DNA from: JAAFIP01 sp043728315
GTDB taxonomy: Bacteria > Pseudomonadota > Gammaproteobacteria > Burkholderiales > Burkholderiaceae_C
Direction: 5' to 3'
Assembly (NCBI GenBank): GCA_043728315.1
Contig: JAYTMT010000150.1
Coordinates: 1-64,000, forward strand
DNA length: 64,000 nucleotides
Part shown: positions 17,964 to 26,115 of the stretch, piece after piece
Layout: each line of letters starts with the position of its first letter
Position numbering within the stretch: position 1 is the stretch's first letter
Notes under the pieces: generated by a model
Seen by the model: the letters and a program-made list of their open reading frames with translations, nothing else
Told to the model about the DNA's origin: nothing
Databases searched by the model: none
Made by a program: the position numbers and the translations under genes

Positions 17964-18401
17964 TTATTTGGCCGCCAATTTGGCCGTGGCTTCGATGGCT
18001 TGTTTGCCAAATTCGTCGGCTTTGTCGAAGTTGAGTAGCAGGGCTTTGTGACGCTCTGGTAACTGTGCGTAGGCCATCGCTGCAATAGCGTTGGCTTTGG
18101 ATTGCTTAACTCCCTCGAAATCATTGACATGATCTGGCAGCAAGTCTGCCGCGCGATTGAGCAGCGCAATCTTGGCATGGCCTGTTGCGCTGATGCCCGT
18201 TAACACGGCCAACACATCGATATTTAATTCAGGCCTTTTATGCGCTAGTGCATAGAGCTTTTCTTCGGGAAATACATCCCTAGCTCTACGTGCGCTAAAG
18301 GCTTTTTCCGAGAGCCCTAATAGCTCCGCGACCTCCTTATTTGAAGGTAAGCCAGCTTGCTCTTTTAGTCGTAAGAGACACGCGTCAAATTTATTTTTCA
18401 T
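17964..18401 (-). CDS. CI-like phage repressor
   Basis: The 145-residue product has an N-terminal helix-turn-helix of the phage CI type (LKEQAGLPSNKEVAELLGLSEKAFSARR, about 12-40), followed by PEEKLYALAHKRPELNIDVLAVLTG. No S24 peptidase domain follows; the C-terminal half is helical. It is transcribed away from the early operon, the standard arrangement for a lysogeny switch. Confidence 0.8.
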   Translation of the reverse strand: MKNKFDACLLRLKEQAGLPSNKEVAELLGLSEKAFSARRARDVFPEEKLYALAHKRPELNIDVLAVLTGISATGHAKIALLNRAADLLPDHVNDFEGVKQSKANAIAAMAYAQLPERHKALLLNFDKADEFGKQAIEATAKLAAK

Positions 18402-18487
18402 GGGGCTTGCATTTCTACAAAAGTGGAGTTAAACTACATTTAGAGAATTTAATTTACTTTCCATACGCCCAAATAAAGGAGCCACAA
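18402..18487. promoter_or_regulatory. Early control region with rightward promoter
   Basis: Between the divergent repressor and early operon. A rightward promoter TTGCAT (18407-18412), 17 bp, TAAACT (18430-18435) is visible. AAAGGAG at 18475-18481 serves the GTG at 18488. No convincing leftward promoter or operator palindrome could be picked. Confidence 0.55.
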
Positions 18488-18682
18488 GTGACCCCCAGTC
18501 AAGTTAAAGCCAAATTTTCTGAGTTGGGTATTCCCGTCTCAGAGTGGGCTGAAAAACACAATTTTCCCAGAGACGCAGTTTACCGCGTATTGAACGGCTA
18601 CACGCCATGCAAACGCGGGCAGTCGCATGCGATCGCAGTCAAGCTCGGCATAAAACCACAACCCAGAGGCAACGCCATATGA
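18488..18682 (+). CDS. BcepMu gp16-family DNA-binding protein, first copy
   Basis: The 64-residue product starts at GTG (MTPSQVKAKFSELG), chosen for the AAAGGAG seven bases upstream. Motifs SEWAEKHNFPRDAVYRVLNG and KRGQSHAIAVKLGI are typical of the BcepMu gp16 family, small helix-turn-helix proteins near the repressor of transposable phages. It probably works like Ner/Cro at the early promoter. Overlaps the next gene (ATGA). Confidence 0.75.
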   Translation: MTPSQVKAKFSELGIPVSEWAEKHNFPRDAVYRVLNGYTPCKRGQSHAIAVKLGIKPQPRGNAI

Positions 18683-18975
18683 ACAACAACCACTACTCAG
18701 AGTTAGGACCGGTGACCAACCGCGAATACTTAATAAAAATTGGGCGAATCACACCGCCATTAGACATGCACGAAAAAAATAGACCCATCACACCAGCACA
18801 GCTTAAAGCCAAATTCAGAAGCGAGGGCAAGACATTCAAGGATTTTGCCACGAAACACGGCTACCCGTATGTGGAAGTGGTGCGCGTGGTGAACGGCTTG
18901 AACAAAGCACGCCGCGGCCAAGGCCACGAAATTGCTGTGAAGCTAGGCTTGAAAGAAGCTGAGGTGGCAGGATGA
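18679..18975 (+). CDS. BcepMu gp16-family DNA-binding protein, second copy
   Basis: The 98-residue product has a 35-residue N-terminal extension, then ITPAQLKAKFRSEGKTFKDF, YPYVEVVRVVNG and ARRGQGHEIAVKLGL, parallel to the preceding gene. The two are tandem paralogues, so a local duplication is likely; they may divide Ner- and Cro-like tasks. ATGA overlap upstream, 4-bp overlap downstream. Confidence 0.75.
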   Translation: MNNNHYSELGPVTNREYLIKIGRITPPLDMHEKNRPITPAQLKAKFRSEGKTFKDFATKHGYPYVEVVRVVNGLNKARRGQGHEIAVKLGLKEAEVAG

Positions 18976-19784
18976 ACGAGTCAAACAACTTTGCCGAACC
19001 CCAGTTGCCGCAGCCCTTGGTGTTGGCCGACACCCGCGTGCGCCAAGATGCGCTGGGGCGCTATTGCTTGAATGACTTGCATAAGGCTGCTGTGGCGCAG
19101 GGCGCTAATGTTCGTTCAACAGAGCCGAATCGGTTCTTTCGATCATCTAGAGTGCACCAACTACGCGATCTTTTAGAAAAAGAAACTACGCCAAATTGGC
19201 GTAGTTTGGGGGTAGTGGAAACTACGGAGATTCCCCGTAGTTTGAGTGGAATGAAAACTACGCCAATTTGGGGTAGTTTAGATGCCACAGAAACTACGCC
19301 AATTCCCCGTAGTTTGGTTGAGCCGGTATCCACCGTGGAAGGACGCGAGGGCGGCACATATGTTTGTATCCAACTGGTGATTGCCTACGGGCAGTTTGTC
19401 AGCGCAGCCTTCGACCTGAAGGTGATTAATACTTTTTTGGCTGTGGTGCACAAAGAAGAGACCATGCCGCGTATTCAAAGCGCAAAGTTTTGGAACATGT
19501 TGCGCCCACACTGGGATGAGATTGCAAGGCTGGCGCTAGCTGGACTGCGCAACAAGCTGATTGCCCAGCAGGTGCAGCGCTCTGCGGCGAGCGTGGGGGC
19601 TTGCCTGCGGCGCATGTATGACGTGGGCTATCTTAACCCTGTGCATGTGTACACCGCCCGCCTGAAGCCGAGCACGGCGGCACGCTGGGCTTTGCAAAAA
19701 CCTGTGGCCGCGCAATGGGGCATGCCAGTGGGCGCACCGCAGCGCGTGGCGCAAGCGGCGTTTGACTTTGCGGGGGTGGTATGA
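18972..19784 (+). CDS. KilA-N domain protein with in-frame palindromic repeats
   Basis: Of 270 residues, about 18-60 (RQDALGRYCLNDLHKAA, NRFFRSSRVHQLRDLLE) and 130-160 (GGTYVCIQLVIAYGQFVSAAFDLKVI) form a KilA-N DNA-binding domain. Between them, about residues 71-118, lie four 12-residue repeats TTPxxRSLxxxE encoded by a 36-bp array. The C-terminal part (about 170-270) is an unrelated helical domain with ARLALAGLRNKLIAQQV, perhaps helix-turn-helix. KilA-N proteins in phages act as regulators or antirepressors. Confidence 0.8.
   Translation: MNESNNFAEPQLPQPLVLADTRVRQDALGRYCLNDLHKAAVAQGANVRSTEPNRFFRSSRVHQLRDLLEKETTPNWRSLGVVETTEIPRSLSGMKTTPIWGSLDATETTPIPRSLVEPVSTVEGREGGTYVCIQLVIAYGQFVSAAFDLKVINTFLAVVHKEETMPRIQSAKFWNMLRPHWDEIARLALAGLRNKLIAQQVQRSAASVGACLRRMYDVGYLNPVHVYTARLKPSTAARWALQKPVAAQWGMPVGAPQRVAQAAFDFAGVV
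19183..19315 (+). repeat. Four 25-bp palindromes at a 36-bp period inside the KilA-N gene
   Basis: Units begin at 19183, 19219, 19255 and 19291. Each starts AAACTACG or a near variant and ends GTAGTTT, and each can form a hairpin; unit 1 has perfect 12-bp arms. The 11-bp spacers differ. The period is a multiple of three, so the reading frame is kept. Confidence 0.95.
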
Positions 19785-20047
19785 GCAGCTTCACCCTAAG
19801 CCCCCCCGCCGTCCCCGATTACGCCACCTGTAAAGACTATTGGCTGCGCATGGCCGCGCTGCTAGAGAAGGCTGGCAATGCGCAGGAGCTGGCCGCTGCG
19901 CTGCTGGCGGACACGGCTGCGCCCTACCACTCGTTTGATGCTTATTGGATCAGCGTGTCGGCCAGAGACATGGGCGATGCGCTGGGCGAGTTGGTATTGG
20001 ACGCAGTGCGTAGAGAGCGCGATGCTGCCAAGTGGGGGGCGGCATGA
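19781..20047 (+). CDS. Hypothetical early phage protein
   Basis: The 88-residue product (MSSFTLSPPAVPDY) has helical stretches around 15-45 and 60-85, with Trp and Tyr residues, and no known motif. ATGA overlaps at both ends tie it to the early operon. Function not recognised. Confidence 0.6.
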   Translation: MSSFTLSPPAVPDYATCKDYWLRMAALLEKAGNAQELAAALLADTAAPYHSFDAYWISVSARDMGDALGELVLDAVRRERDAAKWGAA

Positions 20048-20364
20048 GCAAAACCACGGACAAAGCCAACACGCTGTCGCCACCCATGCGCAAGACCTGT
20101 GAGTTGTTTCGCCTGCTGGCAGGCCACGAAATTCAAGGGCTTGCACCTGGCGAGATTGCCAAGGCGCTGGGCGTGGGCGCACCTTGGGTGAGCGTGAACT
20201 TGCCTGCACTGGCTGGCACGGGCTTTGTGGAGCGGGTGGGCGATACCAACCGCTGGCGGCTGGGCGTGGCCTTTGTGCGCATAGCCCACACCGTGTTTAC
20301 AGCCAACGCTGCTGCCAAGGCGCAGCTTGAGGAACGCATGGCACGGATTGCTACGCCGCTTTGA
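20044..20364 (+). CDS. Winged helix-turn-helix regulator (IclR-like fold)
   Basis: The 106-residue product has MRKTCELFRLLAGHEIQGLAPGEIAKALGVGAPWVSVNLPALAGTGFVERVGD in consecutive segments, a winged helix-turn-helix like the N-terminal domain of IclR regulators, followed by a short helix. There is no ligand domain. It probably controls phage genes or helps replication. ATG at 20044 overlaps the previous stop. Confidence 0.65.
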   Translation: MSKTTDKANTLSPPMRKTCELFRLLAGHEIQGLAPGEIAKALGVGAPWVSVNLPALAGTGFVERVGDTNRWRLGVAFVRIAHTVFTANAAAKAQLEERMARIATPL

Positions 20365-20400
20365 ACTGAACCTATTTTTTAACCTAACTGAAAGAACACT

Positions 20401-21378
20401 ATGCCAAGAAAAGCAACACCCGCAGGGGAATTTAAAGAGTCAAAGCTCAATGAATTGGCGGTGCAGCAGGGCCAGGATGCGCTGCAAGCCGTGGCCTTTG
20501 AAAACACCCAAAGCGCGGGGCTGACTAATGCGCAGGCGGATGATGTATTTGCCTCGGGCGCAGATATTGGCAGGCTGGAAGCGATGAACTTTATGCTGAC
20601 CGTCAGCGAAGGCGCGATCCTGTCGATTTACGAAAATGTAAAGAAATCAAAGGCTTATCTGCATTTGCGCAATCCTGAAAGTGCTGACGGTCAGCATTTT
20701 GAGTCTCTGGATGACTTTTGCCGTGTCAAGTTGGGCAAGTCCTATGCGCGGATGCGTGAACTGCTCGCCAACAAGAACACAGTCGGCTTCGCCGCCTTTG
20801 AGCAAGCTGGCCGCATCGGCCTTCAGCAGCGTGATTTCAACGCGATCAAGTCGCTGCCCGCGCCCGACAAAGAGCTGGTGCGCCGCGCCATTGAGGATGC
20901 GAGCAGCCGCGAAGAGGTGTTGGAGCTGATGCAGGAGCTGGCCAGTAATGCGGCGGCGGCGCAGCAGCAGCTGGCTGGCGAGCTTGAGGATGCGGCAAAA
21001 GAACTAACTGCCGCCGAACAGGTAGCGACTGTTAAAGGCCAAACGATTGACAAGCTGCGCAGGCAGCTAAACGTGATACAGGCTGAAAAGCCTGCCGAGC
21101 GGTGGCTTACGCTGCAAAAAGAAGCTACGGCGCTGATGAATGATGCGCTGGGCTGCATACACGGGCAGCTACGTGCAGCACTGAAGGCCATTGATGCGCA
21201 TGCCAAGGAGCTGCCTGATGAGAACTGCGAACTGTTTATGGCGGGCTTGGTGGGGCAGGTGCAAATGTATGTGACCGAGCTGCGCAACCAATTTAATTTG
21301 CCAGATTTAAGCACGGCAGCGGACTTGCAGGCAGCGGCTGAGATAGCGCAGTGGGCACCCAAGAAAGGCGCTGTATGA
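20401..21378 (+). CDS. Hypothetical coiled-coil early protein
   Basis: The 325-residue product has a central globular part (about 55-170, with FCRVKLGKSYARMRELL and SLPAPDKELVRRAIEDASS) and a long coiled coil (about 180-240). No enzyme motif is visible. Similar proteins occur upstream of the transposase in BcepMu-type prophages, as far as I recall; the role is unknown. Confidence 0.6.
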   Translation: MPRKATPAGEFKESKLNELAVQQGQDALQAVAFENTQSAGLTNAQADDVFASGADIGRLEAMNFMLTVSEGAILSIYENVKKSKAYLHLRNPESADGQHFESLDDFCRVKLGKSYARMRELLANKNTVGFAAFEQAGRIGLQQRDFNAIKSLPAPDKELVRRAIEDASSREEVLELMQELASNAAAAQQQLAGELEDAAKELTAAEQVATVKGQTIDKLRRQLNVIQAEKPAERWLTLQKEATALMNDALGCIHGQLRAALKAIDAHAKELPDENCELFMAGLVGQVQMYVTELRNQFNLPDLSTAADLQAAAEIAQWAPKKGAV

Positions 21379-21725
21379 AAAAACTCACAGCGCTGGGATG
21401 TGCCGATAAAGCGATATTGGAATTAATAGCTTTTGAAGAGGCTTGTGAGTTTGCCAAGGTCAAGCTTTTAAAAGAAATTGATGGGCAGATAGATGGCCTG
21501 CTTTTGTGCCATTTGATGGGACAGGGTCCTTCGGGACGTGGGGGCAAGTGTGCAGGTGCGATTCTTCACAACATGAGGGGTGCTGCGCGAACGCTGGGAC
21601 TCTGTGAATTGGCAATGCAGCCGCCATCAAAAGATGCGCCCGTGCAACTTTCAAGAGTGCGTGCAGCCTATGCGAAATGCTTTCTTGCGATGGCTAGTAG
21701 CCTTCATATCGTTGCCAAGATTTAA
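21375..21725 (+). CDS. Hypothetical early phage protein
   Basis: The 116-residue product starts at ATG 21375 (ATGA overlap). It contains GQIDGLLLCHLMGQGPSGRGGKCAGA and several Cys but no recognised metal-binding pattern. It ends 3 bp before the transposase gene. Function not recognised. Confidence 0.55.
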   Translation: MKKLTALGCADKAILELIAFEEACEFAKVKLLKEIDGQIDGLLLCHLMGQGPSGRGGKCAGAILHNMRGAARTLGLCELAMQPPSKDAPVQLSRVRAAYAKCFLAMASSLHIVAKI

Positions 21726-21728
21726 ACC

Positions 21729-23525
21729 ATGAGCCTTAACCCTGCCACTACCCAACGCTTGGTGCACATAGCCAGCGCAGCGGCTGTTGCGCCTAGCGGT
21801 GGCAAGCAGGCGATTTATACCCAAGCGTGCGCGGAGCTGGGCATAAGCCTTGCCACCTTGCACCGCTACCTGACAAAGGTGACCGTGAAACCTAACCGCA
21901 AACAACGCTCCGACGCTGGCGATGTGTGGGCAGACCGCGAGGAATGCATTACCCTGAGCGCCCTGCTGATGACCAGCCAACGCAAAACGGGCAAACGCCT
22001 GCTGTCGATTACCCAAGCAGTAGACACGGCGCGGGCGAATGGCGTGGTGCGGCTTGAGCGCACCTGCCCTGAGACGGGGGAGCTGCTGCGCCTGAGCGAC
22101 AGCGCCATAGCCCGCGCACTGCGCCACTACAGCCTGCACCCCGACCAGCTGAACCGCCCAGCACCAGCGCAGGCGCTGAAAAGCTTGCACCCGAACCATG
22201 TGTGGCAGATTGATGCCAGCCTGTGTGTGTTGTATTACCTGAACGCCCGCACGGAGAAGGAGGCTGGCTTGCAGGTGATGGACCACAGGGAGTTTTATAA
22301 AAACAAGCCCGCTAACCTCAAACGCATAGAGGCCGACCGCGTGTGGAGCTATGAGTGCACCGACCATTGCAGCGGCGCGATTATGGTGCACTATGTGATG
22401 GGTGCTGAAAGCGGCACGAACTTGGCCGAGAGCTTTATAGGCTTTGTGCAAAAGCGCGAGGGTGACCCTGTGCATGGCGTGCCGCTGGTGCTGATGCTGG
22501 ACAAGGGCAGCGCCAACACGGCGGGTTTGTTTGCCAACCTTGCACGGCGGCTGGTGATTACGGTGATACCGCACGCGGCAGGCAATGCGCGGGCGACTGG
22601 GCAGGTGGAGAATGCCCGCAACATCATTGAGCGCAGCTTTGAGAGCCGCTTGCGCTTGCAGCCAGTGGCCGACTTGGCCGAGCTGAACGCCAGAGCGCAG
22701 CAGTGGGCACGCTGGTACAACAGCACGCAGGTGCACAGCCGCCACGGACGCACGCGCTTTGACATGTGGATGACGGTGCAGCAAGAGCAGCTGCGCATAG
22801 CGCCCCCGCCCGAAGTGTGCAAAGAGCTGCTGACGCAAACGCCTGAGACGCGTGGCGTGAGCGACTTTTTGACCGTGAAGTTTAAAGGCGCTGAATACGA
22901 CGTGCGCGATGTGCCTGGTGTGATGGTGGGCGAGAAGCTGCACATTACCACCAACCCCTACCAAGCAGATGCGGTGCTGGTGCTGCTTAAAGACGCAGAC
23001 GGGCATGAGGTGCTGCATAACGCACCGCTGGTGCGGCGCGATGACCATGGCTTTAGGGATGGGGCGAATGTGATTGGCGAGGACTTTGGCGCAATGCGTG
23101 ACACCCAGCTGGAGACCAACCGCAAGCTGGTGCAGCGCACGGCCTATGAGGCGGGCACAGACGACGAAGCCGAGGCCAAGCGCCGCGCGGGCGTGGTGCC
23201 CTTTGGTGGGCGGATTGACCCCTACAAGGTGATTGAACAAACGCCTGAGCGCACGTTTATGCCCAAGCGGGGTGAAGACTTGGTGCCTGCTGTGACGACT
23301 AGCCGTATGGCTGCGCCTGAGCGCCACTTGAGCGGCTTTGAGCTGGCCACCGCGCTGGCTGGGCTGGGCTTGGCCATGACGCGGGAGCGCAATGCGCAGG
23401 TGGCGGCATGGTATCCGCAGGGGGTGCCTGAGAGTGCGCTGGCGGGGCTGCAAGCGCGGCTAAACGTGCGGGCTGGCTTGCGGCTGGTGAATGGTGCGAA
23501 TAACAACAATGGAGGTGGCCTATGA
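21729..23525 (+). CDS. Phage transposase (MuA-like, DD35E)
   Basis: The 598-residue product catalyses strand transfer for integration and replicative transposition. It has an N-terminal helix-turn-helix end-binding part (to about 140) and the catalytic RNase-H core with Asp162 (WQIDAS), Asp258 (LMLDKG) and Glu294 (GQVENARN), 35 residues between the last two. A Mu-transposase C-terminal beta-barrel (about 370-440) and a tail that may contact the ATPase follow. It fits the BcepMu/TnpA branch more than Mu. GGAGG precedes the overlapping ATPase start (ATGA). Confidence 0.93.
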   Translation: MSLNPATTQRLVHIASAAAVAPSGGKQAIYTQACAELGISLATLHRYLTKVTVKPNRKQRSDAGDVWADREECITLSALLMTSQRKTGKRLLSITQAVDTARANGVVRLERTCPETGELLRLSDSAIARALRHYSLHPDQLNRPAPAQALKSLHPNHVWQIDASLCVLYYLNARTEKEAGLQVMDHREFYKNKPANLKRIEADRVWSYECTDHCSGAIMVHYVMGAESGTNLAESFIGFVQKREGDPVHGVPLVLMLDKGSANTAGLFANLARRLVITVIPHAAGNARATGQVENARNIIERSFESRLRLQPVADLAELNARAQQWARWYNSTQVHSRHGRTRFDMWMTVQQEQLRIAPPPEVCKELLTQTPETRGVSDFLTVKFKGAEYDVRDVPGVMVGEKLHITTNPYQADAVLVLLKDADGHEVLHNAPLVRRDDHGFRDGANVIGEDFGAMRDTQLETNRKLVQRTAYEAGTDDEAEAKRRAGVVPFGGRIDPYKVIEQTPERTFMPKRGEDLVPAVTTSRMAAPERHLSGFELATALAGLGLAMTRERNAQVAAWYPQGVPESALAGLQARLNVRAGLRLVNGANNNNGGGL

Positions 23526-24820
23526 GCCCAAGTATGAGCCTGACTATGAATCCCACGACAAGCCCGCTGGCGGCGCTGCTGGCGGCGCTGGAGCTGCCGC
23601 AGAGCCTGCTGGTGAAGCACCTGAAGATATCGCGCTCTGGCGTGAGCCGTATGGTGCAAAGCGGGCTGTGGCCAGCACGGGGGGGCGCTGCGGTGCGCAC
23701 GGCGGTGCTGGGGCTGCTGCGGGCGCATGGGGCAAAGCCCGCGCAGCTGGCGGCGCTGGAGCCTATAAAAAAGTTGGCCTCGCCTAGTGACGAGGTGCAC
23801 AGCACCGTGTTAACCGGTGAATGCACGCACGCCGCTGGCGAGGCTGCCCCGTCGATTGAAACCCCAACCAAAACCTTGACTGATTTAACTGAGAACCGAA
23901 AGGAAGATGCTATGTTACTGCAAAACGAAACCTTGAGCCCTGATGCGCGGGCGCACTTTGGGCTGCGTGCCGACCCGTTTAGAAACGATGTGCAAAGCAG
24001 TGCCGATGTGTTTCAAACGCCGAGCGTGCGCTATGTGCAGGCCGCGCTGATGGATGCGGCTAAAAACAGCGGCTTTGTGGCCGTGACGGGGGAGAGCGGC
24101 GCGGGCAAGAGCACGCTTGCCGAAGACCTAGAGGAGCGCCTGAGGCCAGAGGCGGGCAAACACAGCGATGTGCTGGTGGTGCGCCCCTATGTGCTGGCGA
24201 TGGAGGCCAACGACACCAAGGGCAAGACGCTGAAAAGCAGCCACATTGCCGAGGCGATAGCCTATGCGCTAGACCCGAACCTGACGATGCGCAGCAGCCC
24301 GCAAGCCCGCTTTGCGCAGGTGCACCAGCTGCTGATTGCCAGCCACCGCGCCAAGCGCAAGATACTGCTGCTGATTGAAGAGGCGCACTGCCTGCCCACG
24401 GCTACGCTCAAGCACCTCAAGCGTTTTTTGGAGCTCAAGGATGGCATGAAGCGGCTGCTGGGGGTGGCGCTGGTGGCGCAGCCGGAGCTGCGCAATTTGC
24501 TGAACAGCAACAAAGCTGAGGCGCGGGAGGTGATGCAGCGCTGCGAGATGATTACCCTGGCCCCGCTGGACAATGAACTGGAGGGCTACCTGGCGCACAA
24601 GTTTGCCCGCTGCGGCCTGAAGATGGAGGGCGTGTTTGCGGCTGATGCGATGGACGCGATGCGGGCGCGGCTGGTGCACCTGCCGCGCGACGGCAAACCC
24701 AGCGATGCGCAAAGCCAGTGTTACCCGCTGGTGGTGAACAACCTGGTGGCGCGGGCGATGAACGCGGCGGCGAAGGCGGGCTGGCCTACGGTGGATGCAC
24801 AGGTGGTGGCCAAATGCTGA
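23522..24820 (+). CDS. Transposition target-DNA ATPase (MuB/TnpB-like AAA+)
   Basis: The 432-residue product delivers target DNA to the transposase. Residues about 15-65 form a helix-turn-helix (LLVKHLKISRSGVSRMVQSG), a linker follows, then an AAA+ core with Walker A GESGAGKST (190-198), Walker B LLLIEEAHCLP and sensor QPELRNLL. The ATPase resembles the ExeA/TnpB branch. A strong Shine-Dalgarno AAGGAAG precedes an internal ATG at 23912 (MLLQNETLSP), so a shorter 302-residue ATPase may be made from the same gene. Confidence 0.9.
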   Translation: MSPSMSLTMNPTTSPLAALLAALELPQSLLVKHLKISRSGVSRMVQSGLWPARGGAAVRTAVLGLLRAHGAKPAQLAALEPIKKLASPSDEVHSTVLTGECTHAAGEAAPSIETPTKTLTDLTENRKEDAMLLQNETLSPDARAHFGLRADPFRNDVQSSADVFQTPSVRYVQAALMDAAKNSGFVAVTGESGAGKSTLAEDLEERLRPEAGKHSDVLVVRPYVLAMEANDTKGKTLKSSHIAEAIAYALDPNLTMRSSPQARFAQVHQLLIASHRAKRKILLLIEEAHCLPTATLKHLKRFLELKDGMKRLLGVALVAQPELRNLLNSNKAEAREVMQRCEMITLAPLDNELEGYLAHKFARCGLKMEGVFAADAMDAMRARLVHLPRDGKPSDAQSQCYPLVVNNLVARAMNAAAKAGWPTVDAQVVAKC

Positions 24821-25008
24821 ACGCTGTCCAACCCTACCACAGACATGCGCAGCATTATGTGCCTGCGGCTGACACGCCAGAGTGCAGCAGCGCAACCCGC
24901 ATGGGCAAAGCCCTAGCCCGCGCCATCTCCTTCACGTTGCAGTTTGGCCTGATGGTGGTGGGCGCGGTGGCCATTGCCATGTGGACTTACCAAGGAGCTA
25001 TAGCATGA
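24814..25008 (+). CDS. Small membrane protein of the early operon
   Basis: The 64-residue product has one C-terminal hydrophobic segment (about 37-58, SFTLQFGLMVVGAVAIAMW). It starts at ATG 24814 inside the ATPase end and overlaps the next gene by ATGA. Function unknown. Confidence 0.55.
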   Translation: MLNAVQPYHRHAQHYVPAADTPECSSATRMGKALARAISFTLQFGLMVVGAVAIAMWTYQGAIA

Positions 25009-25271
25009 TCAACATACAAAGCCGCGACCACGCAGGCGTGTGCCAGCACCCGACCAAGGCTTGCCTGCCGCACACCGTGTGTGCACACAAGAGCTATGCC
25101 ATACCCGTGCTGGCCATTGACTTGTTGCCAGCGGCTGCGCCCGCTGGGTTTTGGTCGCAAGCAGAGCCCCTGCCAGAGCCCGATTATTTGCTGTACATGA
25201 CTTGGAAAGACTGGGTGGGTGGGGTGTTGATCATGATGGTGCTTGGCTTTATTTATGGGGTGACCAAATGA
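25005..25271 (+). CDS. Small membrane protein with Cys/His-rich N-terminus
   Basis: The 88-residue product has CQHPTKACLPHTVCAH in the N-terminal third, a possible metal site, and one membrane segment at the C-terminus (about 68-85, WVGGVLIMMVLGFIYG). It is coupled on both sides by ATGA overlaps. Not recognised. Confidence 0.55.
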   Translation: MINIQSRDHAGVCQHPTKACLPHTVCAHKSYAIPVLAIDLLPAAAPAGFWSQAEPLPEPDYLLYMTWKDWVGGVLIMMVLGFIYGVTK

Positions 25272-25495
25272 GAGGCCACTTGCAAAAAGCCGTGCTGCAC
25301 CAGCTGCACAAGCACCAGCATCTGAATACCCGAGACCTAGTGGCAATGACGGGAAGCTTTGTCACCACGGTGCGCGAGACACTGGCCAGACTGCACAGGA
25401 GCGGGCTGCTGGAGCAAAGCAAAGCTGCCGACCGCACCAACCTTTACAGCCTGTCTGAAAAAGGCAAAAACACGGTCATCGCTGAGCAGCTGTGA
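25268..25495 (+). CDS. Winged helix-turn-helix protein
   Basis: The 75-residue product is essentially one MarR-like winged helix: LNTRDLVAMTGSFVTTVRETLARLHRSGLL as helix-turn-helix and a wing with TNLYSLSEKGK. It could be a phage regulator. ATGA overlap with the preceding gene. Confidence 0.6.
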   Translation: MRGHLQKAVLHQLHKHQHLNTRDLVAMTGSFVTTVRETLARLHRSGLLEQSKAADRTNLYSLSEKGKNTVIAEQL

Positions 25496-25525
25496 CCCGA
25501 ACCATTTGATAACTGGAGTAAAAAA

Positions 25526-26092
25526 ATGAGTCTAGAAAAAATTACCGCCTTGACAAAAAACTATGCCGATGAGCGCAACACACTAATTGCGCTGGCCGAT
25601 GCTTTGCAGCAAGAGTTTGATGCATCGATTAAAAAACATGCGTATGACATTCGCATCACCAGCGAGCGACTGCTGACTAAGCAAGAGATATTGGACGATG
25701 CCATCAAGGCCAACCCCAACTTGTTCCCTGCTGGCAAAAAGAGCATGGTGATTGCAGGCATCAAGGTGGGCTACCAAATGGGCAAAGACCGCATCGACGT
25801 GCCAGAGGAACAAGAGGCCGAAACAATTGAACTTCTTAAAGATCTGATTAAGCAAAGCACGCGCTTGCAGGATATGGCCGGACTTGAGCGCCAAAGCAAT
25901 GCGCTCAAAGTGGTGGAGTGTTTGGCTGACGCAGGCCTGAAAAAGCTCACACACGAAGAGCTTACGCACATCAAGCTGGCATGGACAACCGCAGCCGAAA
26001 GCACCCTGATCAAGCCCGCCGAAGAGGCGGCTTACACAGCCGTCAAAGCGGCCATAGCCACGGCCATGAAGGCCACCAAAGACGCACCGTAA
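25526..26092 (+). CDS. Gam-like host-nuclease inhibitor candidate
   Basis: The 188-residue product has a long N-terminal helix pair and a GKKSMVIAGIKVGYQMGK beta segment followed by helices, the layout of Mu Gam, which binds DNA ends and blocks exonucleases. Position between transposition genes and the HU gene also matches Mu-like phages. Similarity is in layout, not in clear motifs. GGAG occurs 10 bases upstream of ATG. Confidence 0.55.
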   Translation: MSLEKITALTKNYADERNTLIALADALQQEFDASIKKHAYDIRITSERLLTKQEILDDAIKANPNLFPAGKKSMVIAGIKVGYQMGKDRIDVPEEQEAETIELLKDLIKQSTRLQDMAGLERQSNALKVVECLADAGLKKLTHEELTHIKLAWTTAAESTLIKPAEEAAYTAVKAAIATAMKATKDAP

Positions 26093-26115
26093 CCACAACC
26101 GAAAAGGCGCATACC

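Noticed and set aside
19183..19315. CRISPR array (regularly spaced repeats)
   Set aside because: Spacers are only 11 bp, the repeats are palindromic and the array lies in frame in a KilA-N gene; no cas genes are present.
21420..21436. Copy of the 47-bp repeat in the prophage (GAATTAATAGC)
   Set aside because: Only the last dozen bases match; the CCAATGTCA and CATATGG parts are missing.
21651..23453. 600-residue minus-strand open frame
   Set aside because: Exact antisense of the transposase gene; Arg/His/Ala-rich translation typical of a GC3-driven shadow.
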